Source: Deinococcus yavapaiensis KR-236
GTDB taxonomy: Bacteria > Deinococcota > Deinococci > Deinococcales > Deinococcaceae
Assembly (NCBI RefSeq): GCF_003217515.1
Contig: NZ_QJSX01000031.1
Coordinates: 1 to 22,017 of the forward strand
Length of the DNA stretch: 22,017 bases
Direction of reading: 5' to 3'
The notes under the pieces were generated by a model. The model was given only the letters and a program-made list of their open reading frames with translations, was not told the DNA's origin and did not search any database. The position numbers and the translations under genes are program-made. The stretch's first letter is position 1. The number at the start of each line of letters is the position of its first letter. This document shows positions 7,393-14,822 of this stretch, piece after piece.

Positions 7393-8829
7393 GTGTACCT
7401 CGGGCTCGACCTCGGCACCGCGAGCGTGAAGGCAGCACTGTTCGACGCGGACGGTCGACTCGCGCGAACCGTCGCGCGCGCGTACGACGTGCGCGCCCCC
7501 ATGCCAAACCAAGCGGAAAGCGATCCGCAAGCGTGGTGGATCGCGGTCGGTCAGGCCGTCCGCACGCTCTTGGACGACGACGCCAAGAGTGTACACGCCC
7601 TCGGGCTGTCCGGCCAGATGCACGGCGTGGTGCTGTGCGACGCCGAAGGTGAAGCGCTTCGTCCGGCCATCTTGTGGGCGGACGCGCGCAGTACCGCCGA
7701 GCTTCGCGCGTACGACGCCGTGCCGGACGTTCGGCGCACGGAACTTCGAAATCCCATCACGACAGGCATGGCGGGCCCGACGTTGCTGTGGCTTCGGCAG
7801 CACGAAGCGAGCCTATACGGTCGAGCGCGCTTCGCGCTGCAACCGAAGGACTGGCTGCGCCTTCGCCTGACTGGTGAAGCGTTCGCCGAACCGTCTGACG
7901 CCTCTGGTACCTTGTTGTACGACCTCGAGCGAGACACGTGGCACGCGGCGCTCGTGGAAGCCTTAGGCCTTCGTCTGGATCTGCTCGCCCCGCTCGTGCC
8001 TTCCAGCGCCACAGCCGGGTTCTTGTCTTCGCGCGCTGCGAAATACCTCGGCTTGCCGTCCGGCTTACCAGTCGCGGCTGGCGCGGCCGACACGGCTGCC
8101 GCCTTGCTCGGCACTGGCATCACCGCAGGTCAGTTACAACTCACGATTGGCACGGGCGCGCAAGTCGTTCGCGCCGAGGCGAGCTTGCCGGCGTCACGGC
8201 CGGCCCTGCATGTGTTTCGAAGTTCCAACCACGAAGGTTGGTATACCCTCGCCGCCGTCCAAAACGCCGGGCTGGCCCTCGAGTGGGCGAGGCGGACGTT
8301 GCATCTTGACTGGACAGAATTTTACGAGGCGGCGCAGCAATCCGAACCGGGCGCGCGCGGCTTGACGTTCCTGCCGTACATGACCGGAGACCGCACGCCT
8401 CACCTCGATCCTCAAGCGCGTGGCGGCTGGATCGGTGCGGGACTCGAACACGACGCGTCGCACCTCGCGCGTTCGGCGTTCGAGGGCGTCGCCTTATCCA
8501 TTCGGGACGCCGTACGGCTCCTGACGTCCAGCACACCGGGCACCCTTCGACTGGCTGGCGGAGGCTCGCTGCATCCTTGGTGGCGTCAACTGCTCGCGGA
8601 CATCTTGCAGTCTGTCTTGGAAATCGTGGACGTTCCGGTAGCGTCCGCCTACGGAGCGGCCTTACTCGCTCAAGCTGCAGAAACTGGGCGAGGTCCAAGA
8701 ACGAGCATCGTCAGCGTTCGCAGCATCATTGAGCCGCGAGCAGACGCGCACATGCAGGCACTCGCGGACGCCACCGAACGATTCTCAGCAGCGTACACGG
8801 CCTTGCGGCCCTGGTTCTCGCGCCGTTAG
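7393..8829 (+). CDS. xylB: Xylulokinase (FGGY carbohydrate kinase)
   Basis: This 478-aa kinase phosphorylates D-xylulose to D-xylulose 5-phosphate, feeding the pentose phosphate pathway. It aligns along its whole length with E. coli XylB (484 aa): DLGT at 6-9 with Asp6, GLSGQMHG at 71-78, ILWADARS, and Asp233 at the position of the E. coli catalytic base. FLPYMTGDRTPHLDPQARGG and the ATP-site AGGGSLHPWWRQLLADIL follow. It starts with GTG 6 bases after the dehydrogenase stop, so the two are co-transcribed. With the SDR it forms an oxidise-then-phosphorylate pair. Another pentulose substrate, such as L-xylulose or L-ribulose, cannot be excluded. Confidence 0.93.
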   Translation: MYLGLDLGTASVKAALFDADGRLARTVARAYDVRAPMPNQAESDPQAWWIAVGQAVRTLLDDDAKSVHALGLSGQMHGVVLCDAEGEALRPAILWADARSTAELRAYDAVPDVRRTELRNPITTGMAGPTLLWLRQHEASLYGRARFALQPKDWLRLRLTGEAFAEPSDASGTLLYDLERDTWHAALVEALGLRLDLLAPLVPSSATAGFLSSRAAKYLGLPSGLPVAAGAADTAAALLGTGITAGQLQLTIGTGAQVVRAEASLPASRPALHVFRSSNHEGWYTLAAVQNAGLALEWARRTLHLDWTEFYEAAQQSEPGARGLTFLPYMTGDRTPHLDPQARGGWIGAGLEHDASHLARSAFEGVALSIRDAVRLLTSSTPGTLRLAGGGSLHPWWRQLLADILQSVLEIVDVPVASAYGAALLAQAAETGRGPRTSIVSVRSIIEPRADAHMQALADATERFSAAYTALRPWFSRR

Positions 8830-9071
8830 TAGAGTACGCACATTGTGAAGGATGACTTTGGGGAAGGTTAACAAGCGTCTGGGGCGATATTGGTGGGTGG
8901 TGGAGCGGACGTCGTCGTGGTTCGGGCGCGTTCGCCGGTTCTGGGGCCGGTAGCAGGTGCAGGCGGCACGCCGTTAGCGCGCCGCCTGATCACCTTTAAG
9001 CAGCACGCCAAGTTTTGCTCGGCGGTGTAACAGCCCTTGTGTGCTTACGCTTGAAATAAAGTAAGGAACGT
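8830..9071. other. Intergenic region after xylB
   Basis: No gene is seen. The first half is G/T-rich on the plus strand and the second half holds the large hairpin at 8955-8995. An upstream region for the small membrane gene lies at about 9010-9071, but I cannot define a promoter with confidence. Confidence 0.45.
8955..8995. terminator. Long GC-rich hairpin downstream of xylB
   Basis: AGGTG-CAGGCGGC-(A)CGC pairs with GCG-(C)GCCGCCTG-(AT)-CACCT, giving about 16 paired bases with a 2-nt bulge and one mismatch. Only TTTAAG follows, so it is a weak intrinsic terminator at best. It may mark the end of the catabolic transcript, or be a copy of a small dispersed repeat of the kind Deinococcus genomes carry. 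Confidence 0.45.
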
Positions 9072-9281
9072 ATGGGCCGATTCATCAAGATCCTGCGTAC
9101 TGCCATCACCGCACAGGAATACTGGATGGCCGTATTGCTCTGGACGCTCGTCGCCATCCTCTGGGGTGGTCTCCTGGGCGAGGGTGGATGGGAGCTGCTG
9201 TGGCACGTGACTTTCATCGTCACGCTCTACACCCTATTCTTCGTGTCGCGCTTGTGGCGTTCGAGCACGCATCTCGATTGA
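9072..9281 (+). CDS. Small two-helix membrane protein, unknown function
   Basis: The 69-aa product starts with ATG preceded by AAGGAACGT, a usable ribosome-binding site. Residues 1-15 are basic/polar. Hydrophobic helices lie at about 17-36 (YWMAVLLWTLVAILWGGLLG) and 43-60 (LLWHVTFIVTLYTLFFVS). The tail is RLWRSSTHLD. The high Trp content and two-helix hairpin make it a convincing inner-membrane protein. No family is recognised and its neighbours give no hint of role. Confidence 0.7.
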   Translation: MGRFIKILRTAITAQEYWMAVLLWTLVAILWGGLLGEGGWELLWHVTFIVTLYTLFFVSRLWRSSTHLD

Positions 9282-9467
9282 CGCATTTCAGCCCTTTGGT
9301 GAATGAGGCTGTGTCGATGCGAGCGGCAGCATCCCAGGAGGCCTCACTGCTTCCGGTGGGCGATGCTGCTAAGAGCTGCGGGCGCCCCCTACCGAACACT
9401 GTCATGACGACGAAATACCGTTGGCTCACCCTCGGCGAAACATACGCGTACCGCGCCGCGCCCGGAC
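9282..9467. other. Gene-free stretch
   Basis: No convincing coding frame is seen. One short frame that leads into the ORF at 9468 is open from about 9403 but has no ATG. Confidence 0.35.
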
Positions 9468-9641
9468 GTGGTCTCGACGAACGCCGCGGGCAATCCTGGA
9501 GGGCAGACGGACGTCGAGCGTTCGCACTTGCTCGAGGCGCTTGACTTGGTGCGGGAAATGGGACATCCAGGATGGACGGCAGTGGTGGAAGCGGCGTTGA
9601 ACGGGCAGTATGTCTCCCCCGTCTTCAATTTCGAACAGTAA
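9468..9641 (+). CDS. Small open frame or C-terminal remnant, unknown
   Basis: From GTG at 9468 a 57-aa frame begins MVSTNAAGNPGGQTDVERSH, continues LLEALDLVREMGHPGWTAV and ends VEAALNGQYVSPVFNFEQ. Its composition is that of a real soluble protein, with a heptad-like helix in the middle, and is better than the other five frames here. No Shine-Dalgarno is visible and the frame stays open upstream to about 9403. It could be either a small gene or the tail of a lost one. I do not recognise the family. Confidence 0.35.
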   Translation: MVSTNAAGNPGGQTDVERSHLLEALDLVREMGHPGWTAVVEAALNGQYVSPVFNFEQ

Positions 9642-9752
9642 CGTCCTCAATGGACGCGGTGAGGTCAAGAGAAAGCTTACGGTGCATGGTGGTTCAAAAG
9701 GCCCCTGAAAGCTTGCGCATCAAGAAGGAACAAGGAGGGAGCGATTGCTTGT

Positions 9753-9776
9753 CCACTTGGGGTATACCCCAAGTGG
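9753..9776. promoter_or_regulatory. Perfect 24-bp palindrome
   Basis: CCACTTGGGGTA is followed directly by its exact reverse complement, with GTATAC at the centre. It sits 12 bp beyond the stop of the minus-strand HTH gene and 112 bp after the plus-strand small ORF. There is no T-tract. It could be a regulator site, a resolution site or a strong cruciform/RNA hairpin. The function is unknown. Confidence 0.6.
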
Positions 9777-9787
9777 TCAGTCCGCGC

Positions 9788-10104
9788 CTATCTTCCCAGT
9801 CGGGTGCCTGGAATCATGCGGTCAACGTTGAAGTCTTGCTGGTTGCACGGTACGGCCCCTGGCACGCTGGCACGGAGGGGCGGGCGTTTCAGCTTCTTGC
9901 CCGCGGCGAGCTGCTGCCAGTACCCGCGGGGCGGCTTGGGAATGTTGCGCGATCGGCACCACTTGGCGATGGTCACGTCGGACACGCCGAACTCCGCGAC
10001 GAGTTGCGCGGCCGGAGTGGTCCAAACGCGTTCGTACAACTCCTGACGCGAGGGGGGCGTTGGGCAGCGCGGGCGAAGGACGCGGGCACGAAGTCGTTGG
10101 ACAT
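9788..10104 (-). pseudogene. HTH protein with frameshift at a C6 run
   Basis: An ATG at 10104 has an excellent ribosome-binding site (AGGAG, 7 bases upstream) and encodes MSNDFVPASFARAAQRPP. The recognisable domain lies one frame away: PSRQELYERVWTTPAAQLV, AEFGVSDVTIAKWCRSRNIP, KPPRGYWQQLAAGKKLKRPP. This matches a widespread helix-turn-helix family ('LYExVWxxPxxxLAxEFGxSDVxxAKxCxxxxIPxPPRGYWxxLxAGKK'). The switch falls on a run of six C (G at 10052-10057 on the plus strand). One more C would give a continuous 105-aa protein. It is either a true frameshift mutation, a slippery or phase-variable tract, or a sequencing error. Confidence 0.7.
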
Positions 10105-10311
10105 GCCGTTCTCCTGACGCGCCGCGCTGTGGTCGCGCCCGTGTGGAACGGCGCGAAGTGATGGGCGGCGCGCTACCGGTACTGTGACACGTTTCCTGGG
10201 CCAGGGTGGATGGGTTGAGGTGGCCACTCTTGGAAGCAGGCCGAAGGTTGTCCTTCAAGAATTGCGCGTTACGCTCCTGACGTATTCGTCCTGGGTGTGT
10301 TACACAAAGGT

Positions 10312-10527
10312 ATGAGCGGGTATGAGTGGCACATGCTGCGCCTCGACGACACCGAAGACACCGACCGCGGCGGCAGCACCGACCGCCTTGACACCACCAT
10401 CGCGCTCTGCGAGCACCTCGCCGGCGAAGCCCTCGAATGGGAACGCGTCTCCCCGACGATCCTGCACGCCTGGTCCACCTCGAAACGCTCGTCATTCCTC
10501 GTGCGGCGCCGCACGCTGGTCGCGTAA
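10312..10527 (+). CDS. Small acidic protein coupled to SRAP gene, unknown
   Basis: The product is about 71 aa (MSGYEWHMLRLDDTEDTDRG ... ERVSPTILHAWSTSKRSSFL VRRRTLVA). It is acidic at the start and basic at the end, with no membrane segment. The start is uncertain: AAAGG lies almost on the ATG at 10312, and a GTG at 10297 in frame may be used instead. Its stop overlaps the next gene (TAATG), so the two are almost certainly translationally coupled. I do not recognise the family. Its position suggests a helper of the SRAP protein or a leader controlling its translation. Confidence 0.6.
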   Translation: MSGYEWHMLRLDDTEDTDRGGSTDRLDTTIALCEHLAGEALEWERVSPTILHAWSTSKRSSFLVRRRTLVA

Positions 10528-11198
10528 TGTGCGGCCGCCTCACCGAATCGATCACCCGCGCCGACTTCATGCGCTTCTTCGGCATGGAAAAGCCGGGCGA
10601 CCTCCCACCGCGCTTCAACGTCGCACCCACCCAACACGTCGTCATCATCACGCACCACCCGCACGGCCGTGCAGCCACCCTCGCCCGCTGGGGATTGATA
10701 CCTCCCGACCTCACGCCGGACGACGCGAAGCGCTTGTCACTGTTCAACGCCCGCCGTGAAACGCTCTTGACGAAGCGCCCGTTCAGCCGTCCGTTTCGAC
10801 GAAGGCGCTGCCTCGTGCCCGTGTCCGGCCTGTACGAATGGCACGACGGGCAACCGTTCCACGTGCGCCGCAAAGACGGCAAACCCCTCGTGCTGGCCGG
10901 CCTGTGGGAATCGGCGTTCGGCGATGAAGGCGAACTGTTGAGTTGCACGGTCATCACTACGACGCCGAACGCGGACCTCACGGCGTTGCACGACCGCATG
11001 CCGGTGATGCTCTTGTCGAAGGACTGGGACGCGTGGCTCGACCCGGCCACGCCCCTCTCGGACGCCGAGCGTCTGCTCGAACCGTTCGCGGCGGGGGTGC
11101 TCGACGTGTACGCGGTGTCGAAAGACGTCGGCAACGTTCGTAATGAAGGCGCGCACCTCGTCGAGCGGCTGCCTGGCAACGCTGCTACCCCCAGTTGA
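10527..11198 (+). CDS. SRAP-domain protein (YedK/HMCES, abasic-site crosslinker)
   Basis: This 223-aa protein belongs to the SOS-response-associated peptidase family, which forms a thiazolidine crosslink with abasic sites in single-stranded DNA and shields them. Cys2 follows the start Met (MCGR), as required after Met removal. The active-site residues Asn74 (NARRET), Glu104 (GLYEWH) and His155 (HDRMPV) lie within one to five residues of their E. coli YedK equivalents. Length is typical. The ATG overlaps the previous stop (TAATG), which fixes the start. It acts in the cytoplasm in DNA damage tolerance. A very long minus-strand open frame covers this gene but is only its antisense shadow. Confidence 0.95.
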   Translation: MCGRLTESITRADFMRFFGMEKPGDLPPRFNVAPTQHVVIITHHPHGRAATLARWGLIPPDLTPDDAKRLSLFNARRETLLTKRPFSRPFRRRRCLVPVSGLYEWHDGQPFHVRRKDGKPLVLAGLWESAFGDEGELLSCTVITTTPNADLTALHDRMPVMLLSKDWDAWLDPATPLSDAERLLEPFAAGVLDVYAVSKDVGNVRNEGAHLVERLPGNAATPS

Positions 11199-11208
11199 CG
11201 CGGGTTCT

Positions 11209-11433
11209 TTAGTGCAGGCGGGCGTGCACGCCGTCCGCCGCGAGGATCTCGGCTTTCACGAAGGCGAGCGGGAGGTCATCCATCAACAGGGGCAGCAGCA
11301 AGCCGACGTGCCGCTGGGCACGCTCGACGCCCAGGTCGTCGAGGAAGGCGGCGAGTTCACTCGCGTCGAGCCTTCGAGCGGAGGAGGGCAGCGCGAGGGC
11401 GGTTTGCAGGCGGTCGAGCAAGTCCGTTATCAC
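11209..11433 (-). CDS. Short helical protein, unknown function
   Basis: The 74-aa frame starts with GTG at 11433 (MITDLLDRLQTALALPSSAR, RLDASELAAFLDDLGVERAQ, RHVGLLLPLLMDDLPLAFVK). It converges on the SRAP gene with only about 10 bp between stops. Amphipathic, Leu/Asp-rich helices give it the look of a real small soluble protein, better than the antisense frame. No Shine-Dalgarno is visible, so it may be leaderless. No family is recognised. Confidence 0.55.
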   Translation of the reverse strand: MITDLLDRLQTALALPSSARRLDASELAAFLDDLGVERAQRHVGLLLPLLMDDLPLAFVKAEILAADGVHARLH

Positions 11434-11502
11434 GGCCGCATTCTGGCGGTTGAACCTGAAGCTCAGGAAAAACCGGACGTGTGCACGGGGGGTGCATAGA
11501 CG

Positions 11503-11531
11503 TTGCGTATCGGCGCATCGCGCGGTAGAAT
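11503..11531 (+). promoter_or_regulatory. Sigma-70-type promoter (TTGCGT-N17-TAGAAT)
   Basis: A -35 box TTGCGT at 11503-11508 and a -10 box TAGAAT at 11526-11531 are spaced by exactly 17 bp. Transcription would start near 11538, about 10 nt before the terminator hairpin and 35 nt before the HNH start codon. A dyad TGCAC-G5-GTGCA lies just upstream at 11482-11496 and could be an operator. Confidence 0.65.
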
Positions 11532-11546
11532 ATTCAGCATCAAGGT

Positions 11547-11567
11547 CGGCCGAGGGGCCGGTTTTTT
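11547..11567 (+). terminator. Intrinsic terminator in the HNH leader
   Basis: CGGCC-GAGG-GGCCG is followed by G and six T. The structure lies between the promoter and the HNH ATG at 11573, so a promoter-proximal transcript would end after about 30 nt. It looks like an attenuator, or a terminator of a tiny RNA. Confidence 0.6.
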
Positions 11568-11572
11568 CGTTT

Positions 11573-11839
11573 ATGGCGAGCGAACGCTACCGACGCGTGT
11601 GGGATCCCGAGCAGCGCAAACACCGGCGCGTGCACCGCCTCATCGCCGAGCAAACGACCGGGCGCGCCCTGCAGCCCGGCGAAGTCGTTCACCATCGTGA
11701 CGGCGACCGCGGGAACAACGACCCGGAGAACCTGCGGATTTTGCCGTCGCAACGGCATCACATGGCGCTCGAGCACGTGGAACGCAAACGCAAACGCGGG
11801 CAAGAACCGTTGTTCGACGACGACACCTTCCTCGCGTGA
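11573..11839 (+). CDS. HNH endonuclease, small
   Basis: The 88-aa protein carries an HNH_3-type nuclease core: VVHHRDGDRGNNDPENLRIL (residues 38-57) with His40, His41, Asn49 and Asn53, and a trailing His-rich QRHHMALEH. Such stand-alone HNH proteins are often phage or homing-endonuclease derived. The N-terminus (MASERYRRVWDPEQRKHRRV) is basic. The ATG at 11573 has no Shine-Dalgarno; instead the T-run of a terminator lies directly ahead. The same frame is open upstream to 11450, but the promoter position argues against a longer start. Expression may depend on read-through of the leader terminator. Confidence 0.85.
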   Translation: MASERYRRVWDPEQRKHRRVHRLIAEQTTGRALQPGEVVHHRDGDRGNNDPENLRILPSQRHHMALEHVERKRKRGQEPLFDDDTFLA

Positions 11840-11842
11840 CGC

Positions 11843-12470
11843 TCACCGCGCCTCGACGTCCACGACGATCGGCGTGAATGCCAACTCGTTGCGCTCGTCG
11901 CACAGCGCGGCGTTCACGAAGCACGTGCCGTCCTCCTCGAGCCAGCCGTGACCCACGTGAAGATGCCCGAACACGTGCACTCGCGGTCGGACAACCTTCA
12001 CGCGTTCGCGCAGCAGCGGGCACCCCACGGACGCGCTGTCATCCTCAAGTCGATCGAGGACGCCCAACGGTGGGCCGTGCGTCACCAGCACGTCCACGTG
12101 GGTGGGAACGCGCTTCCAGTGCGCGCCGATCTCCCACGCCTCCCGGTTGAACGCCCACGCCATGAACGACGGCGTGACGGGACTGCCCCAGAAGCGAAGG
12201 CTGAAGCACGCTCGCGCCCGAGTCCTGCAAGTACGTAACGTTTCCCAGCACCAACGATCGCGCGAGGGTTGGGTGCCGCTCGAAAAACACGTCGTAGTTC
12301 CCCGCGATCAGCACTCGCGCTTGAAACTGCGTCTGCGCGCCGAACCACTTCAAGAAGCGCCGCGTAGGCCCTCGCCCGCCCGTGTTCGTGAAGTCCCTGG
12401 CGTGCACGAGCACGTTCCCGTCCGGCAGCACGATCTGCTCGTGAAGGTCGTGCGTGTCGGAGATCAGCAC
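11843..12470 (-). pseudogene. Metallophosphoesterase, frameshifted and mutated
   Basis: The N-terminal part contains RVLISDTHDLHEQIVLPDG, FTNTGGRGPTRRFLKWFG, RVLIAGNYDVFFERHPTLAR and NVTYLQDSGASV. The C-terminal part is in another frame: FSLRFWGSPVTPSFMAWAFN, VDVLVTHGPPLGVLDR and VHVFGHLHVGHGW. Together they form one calcineurin-like phosphoesterase of about 210 aa, broken by a frameshift near 12200. Two metal-site motifs have also changed: HAGD is HARD and GNHD is GNYD (catalytic His to Tyr). I read it as a decaying gene. The start is uncertain; a GTG at 12470 is possible. Its stop lies 3 bp from the convergent HNH gene. Confidence 0.8.
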
Positions 12471-12586
12471 GCGGCGCGACAGCTGCTCGTTGTACCCCAG
12501 CCAAACGGCTCGCGCGGAAGATTCTAGTGGTACCGGGGGCGAGCACCCGACCAGGCCGCCATTAAGCACTAAGCACTCGCGCCGCC

Positions 12587-12799
12587 GTGCTGCGCGGTCA
12601 GAGCATCCACGACACGCCGCGCGTGCGCGTCCCAAGGCCCACCGAACGCTTCGCAAGGCTTCCTCGTGCCTCTGAAGAGCCGCGTGAGGCCGCCGCGCTC
12701 CTTGAGGGTCTGACGGTCACACCGACCGAGCGCCGCGCCTTCGAATTGTTGCACCGCCTCGCCGTGAAGCTCACCCGCATTCGTGGGCACGCGGCCTAG
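12587..12799 (+). CDS. Possible small basic protein, unknown
   Basis: The frame from GTG at 12587 gives 70 aa ending EGLTVTPTERRAFELLHRLA VKLTRIRGHAA. The second half looks like a helical DNA- or RNA-associated segment and third codon positions are mostly G or C. The N-terminal half is Arg/Pro-rich and there is no Shine-Dalgarno. An 80-aa minus-strand frame (12569-12811) overlaps it and cannot be excluded. I do not recognise either. Confidence 0.35.
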   Translation: MLRGQSIHDTPRVRVPRPTERFARLPRASEEPREAAALLEGLTVTPTERRAFELLHRLAVKLTRIRGHAA

Positions 12800-12854
12800 A
12801 GCCAGCTCCACACCAGCATCAGGAGGTGGTCATGAGGAGGGACGCGTCCTCGAG

Positions 12855-13649
<795 letters not shown>

Positions 13650-13872
13650 GACGGTCCTTTCGGCGTTCAAGAGCGGGCGGGTTGAGGAGGACTCAAGCTG
13701 ACAGGGCTGCTTGGCGCTGGGCACTTCGGCGCTCCCCGCGAGTGTTCATTGCCTGCGGACGATCCGCGGGGACGTAAGGCATGAGTGTGGCGTCACGAGG
13801 CTTCACAGGAATCCTTGGCGGTACGTGCTCGTACGGGATCCGCGTCAGGTCGTTTCCTTGGAACGCGCAGGG

Positions 13873-14142
13873 TCACGAGCGGCGGTTCTTGCGCACTCGA
13901 CTCCGGCCGTTCCAGCCTTTCAGGATCAGGAGGGTCAATCCGGCGGAAAAGCCCATGAAGAGGAGGGGCTTGACCAGGCCCGCCAAGCGCAGGAGACCTT
14001 GCGGCTCCAGTTCGGCGTGCCCTTCTGCGGCGGGCGTGGCGCGAAGATTGTCTGCCGCCGGCAGGGAGCCCAAGGCGAGGATGAGCAGCGTGGTGACCAG
14101 CGTCGCGAGAAGCAGGATCAGTCCGGCATTCCTGGTGCTCAT
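13873..14142 (-). CDS. Small two-helix membrane protein in cytochrome-like operon
   Basis: The 89-aa product starts at an ATG overlapping the stop of the upstream gene (ATGA), so the two are coupled. A hydrophobic helix at about 6-27 (AGLILLLATLVTTLLILALG) is followed by a soluble segment with LPAADNLRATPAAEGHAEL, a second helix at about 56-77 and a basic tail (WNGRSRVRKNRRS). The topology would leave the middle outside or in the periplasm. No family is recognised. Coupling suggests it is a partner or assembly factor of the adjacent heme-type protein. Confidence 0.75.
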   Translation of the reverse strand: MSTRNAGLILLLATLVTTLLILALGSLPAADNLRATPAAEGHAELEPQGLLRLAGLVKPLLFMGFSAGLTLLILKGWNGRSRVRKNRRS

Positions 14143-14639
14143 TGGGTCATCCCACCCGTTGGTGGTCGTTTGAGCCGCTGAGCAATCCAACGCCAGTGCA
14201 ACGTCAGGTGCAAGCCGATCAAGAGCATCATCAGGGTGGCTGAGGCTTTATGGACGGTCAACCAGAAGTTGTCCGGGCCAACCATCCAACCCAGCATGGG
14301 GAGCAGCGCTTCGCTGATCATCAGGCCCGAGACGCCTGCGAGCAGCATCATGAAGAACAGGGCGAGATTGAACCACTTGGCGAAGATCGTGTGCCCTGGC
14401 AGCTTGCGGCTGGAGCGTGTAAACACGCCCACCACCCACTTCCAGTGCCACACCAGGTGGTAGAACAGCGGCGCGAAGATCAGCAAGCCCAGCCATTCGT
14501 GGAGGGGAATGCCCGTGGTCATGGGAGCGCTGACCAGCATGAATACCAGCAGCAGCAGCACGTCGAGTTGCCAGTTGCGCCGGGTCATGTTCGCCTTCTT
14601 GAGCGGCTGATCGAGCGTGGAGGAAAGGTCGACGTTCAT
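14139..14639 (-). CDS. DUF4405/cytochrome b561-like membrane protein
   Basis: The 166-aa protein has four hydrophobic helices, at about 26-45, 47-68, 88-110 and 128-149. Histidines lie in or near helices at positions 47, 61, 65, 130, 144 and 148 (HEWLGLLIFAPLFYHLVWHW and HKASATLMMLLIGLHLTLHW). This pattern fits bis-heme coordination in DUF4405 and cytochrome b561-type electron carriers. Two starts are possible: ATG 14639, or ATG 14588 with AAGG 5-6 bases upstream, which removes 17 polar residues. It is co-transcribed with the small membrane protein downstream. The upstream palindromes suggest control by a redox or ligand-responsive repressor. Heme binding is inferred, not shown. Confidence 0.8.
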   Translation of the reverse strand: MNVDLSSTLDQPLKKANMTRRNWQLDVLLLLVFMLVSAPMTTGIPLHEWLGLLIFAPLFYHLVWHWKWVVGVFTRSSRKLPGHTIFAKWFNLALFFMMLLAGVSGLMISEALLPMLGWMVGPDNFWLTVHKASATLMMLLIGLHLTLHWRWIAQRLKRPPTGGMTQ

Positions 14640-14786
14640 AGAGACGTCAAGCCGTCCTGTGCGCGTCCCGCAAGGCTGGGCGTGCTGCTCCTGGGTGTGG
14701 CGCTCGGGGTTCTAGCCGAGAGGCTCGGCCGGGGATTGTGATGAGGAAATGGAGGAGAAAGTTCATTGAATTCCTCGTTGAGACTT

Positions 14787-14804
14787 TAAGTGTCTCGACA
14801 CTTA
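14787..14804. promoter_or_regulatory. Operator-like palindrome TAAGTGTC-TC-GACACTTA
   Basis: Eight-base perfect arms with a 2-nt centre lie 148 bp upstream of the membrane operon's ATG at 14639. The half-site (TAAG.TGT) is similar to that of the palindrome in front of the VOC gene at 16036-16059. The form suits a MarR-, HxlR- or TetR-type dimer. Confidence 0.6.
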
Positions 14805-14806
14805 TT

Positions 14807-14822
14807 TTCCAGACTGCTGGAA
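14807..14822. promoter_or_regulatory. Second adjacent palindrome TTCCAG-ACTG-CTGGAA
   Basis: Six-base perfect arms start 3 bp after the preceding dyad. The two may form one composite site, or this one may be a separate regulator site or a small hairpin. Confidence 0.4.

Noticed and set aside
9788..11179. A 463-aa minus-strand open frame
   Set aside because: From about 10110 rightwards it is the antisense shadow of the SRAP gene and the small protein before it. Only its last 90 or so codons are real, as part of the HTH gene.
12569..12811. An 80-aa minus-strand frame opposite the small plus-strand ORF
   Set aside because: It is weaker in third-position GC and has no ribosome-binding site, although neither frame is certain.
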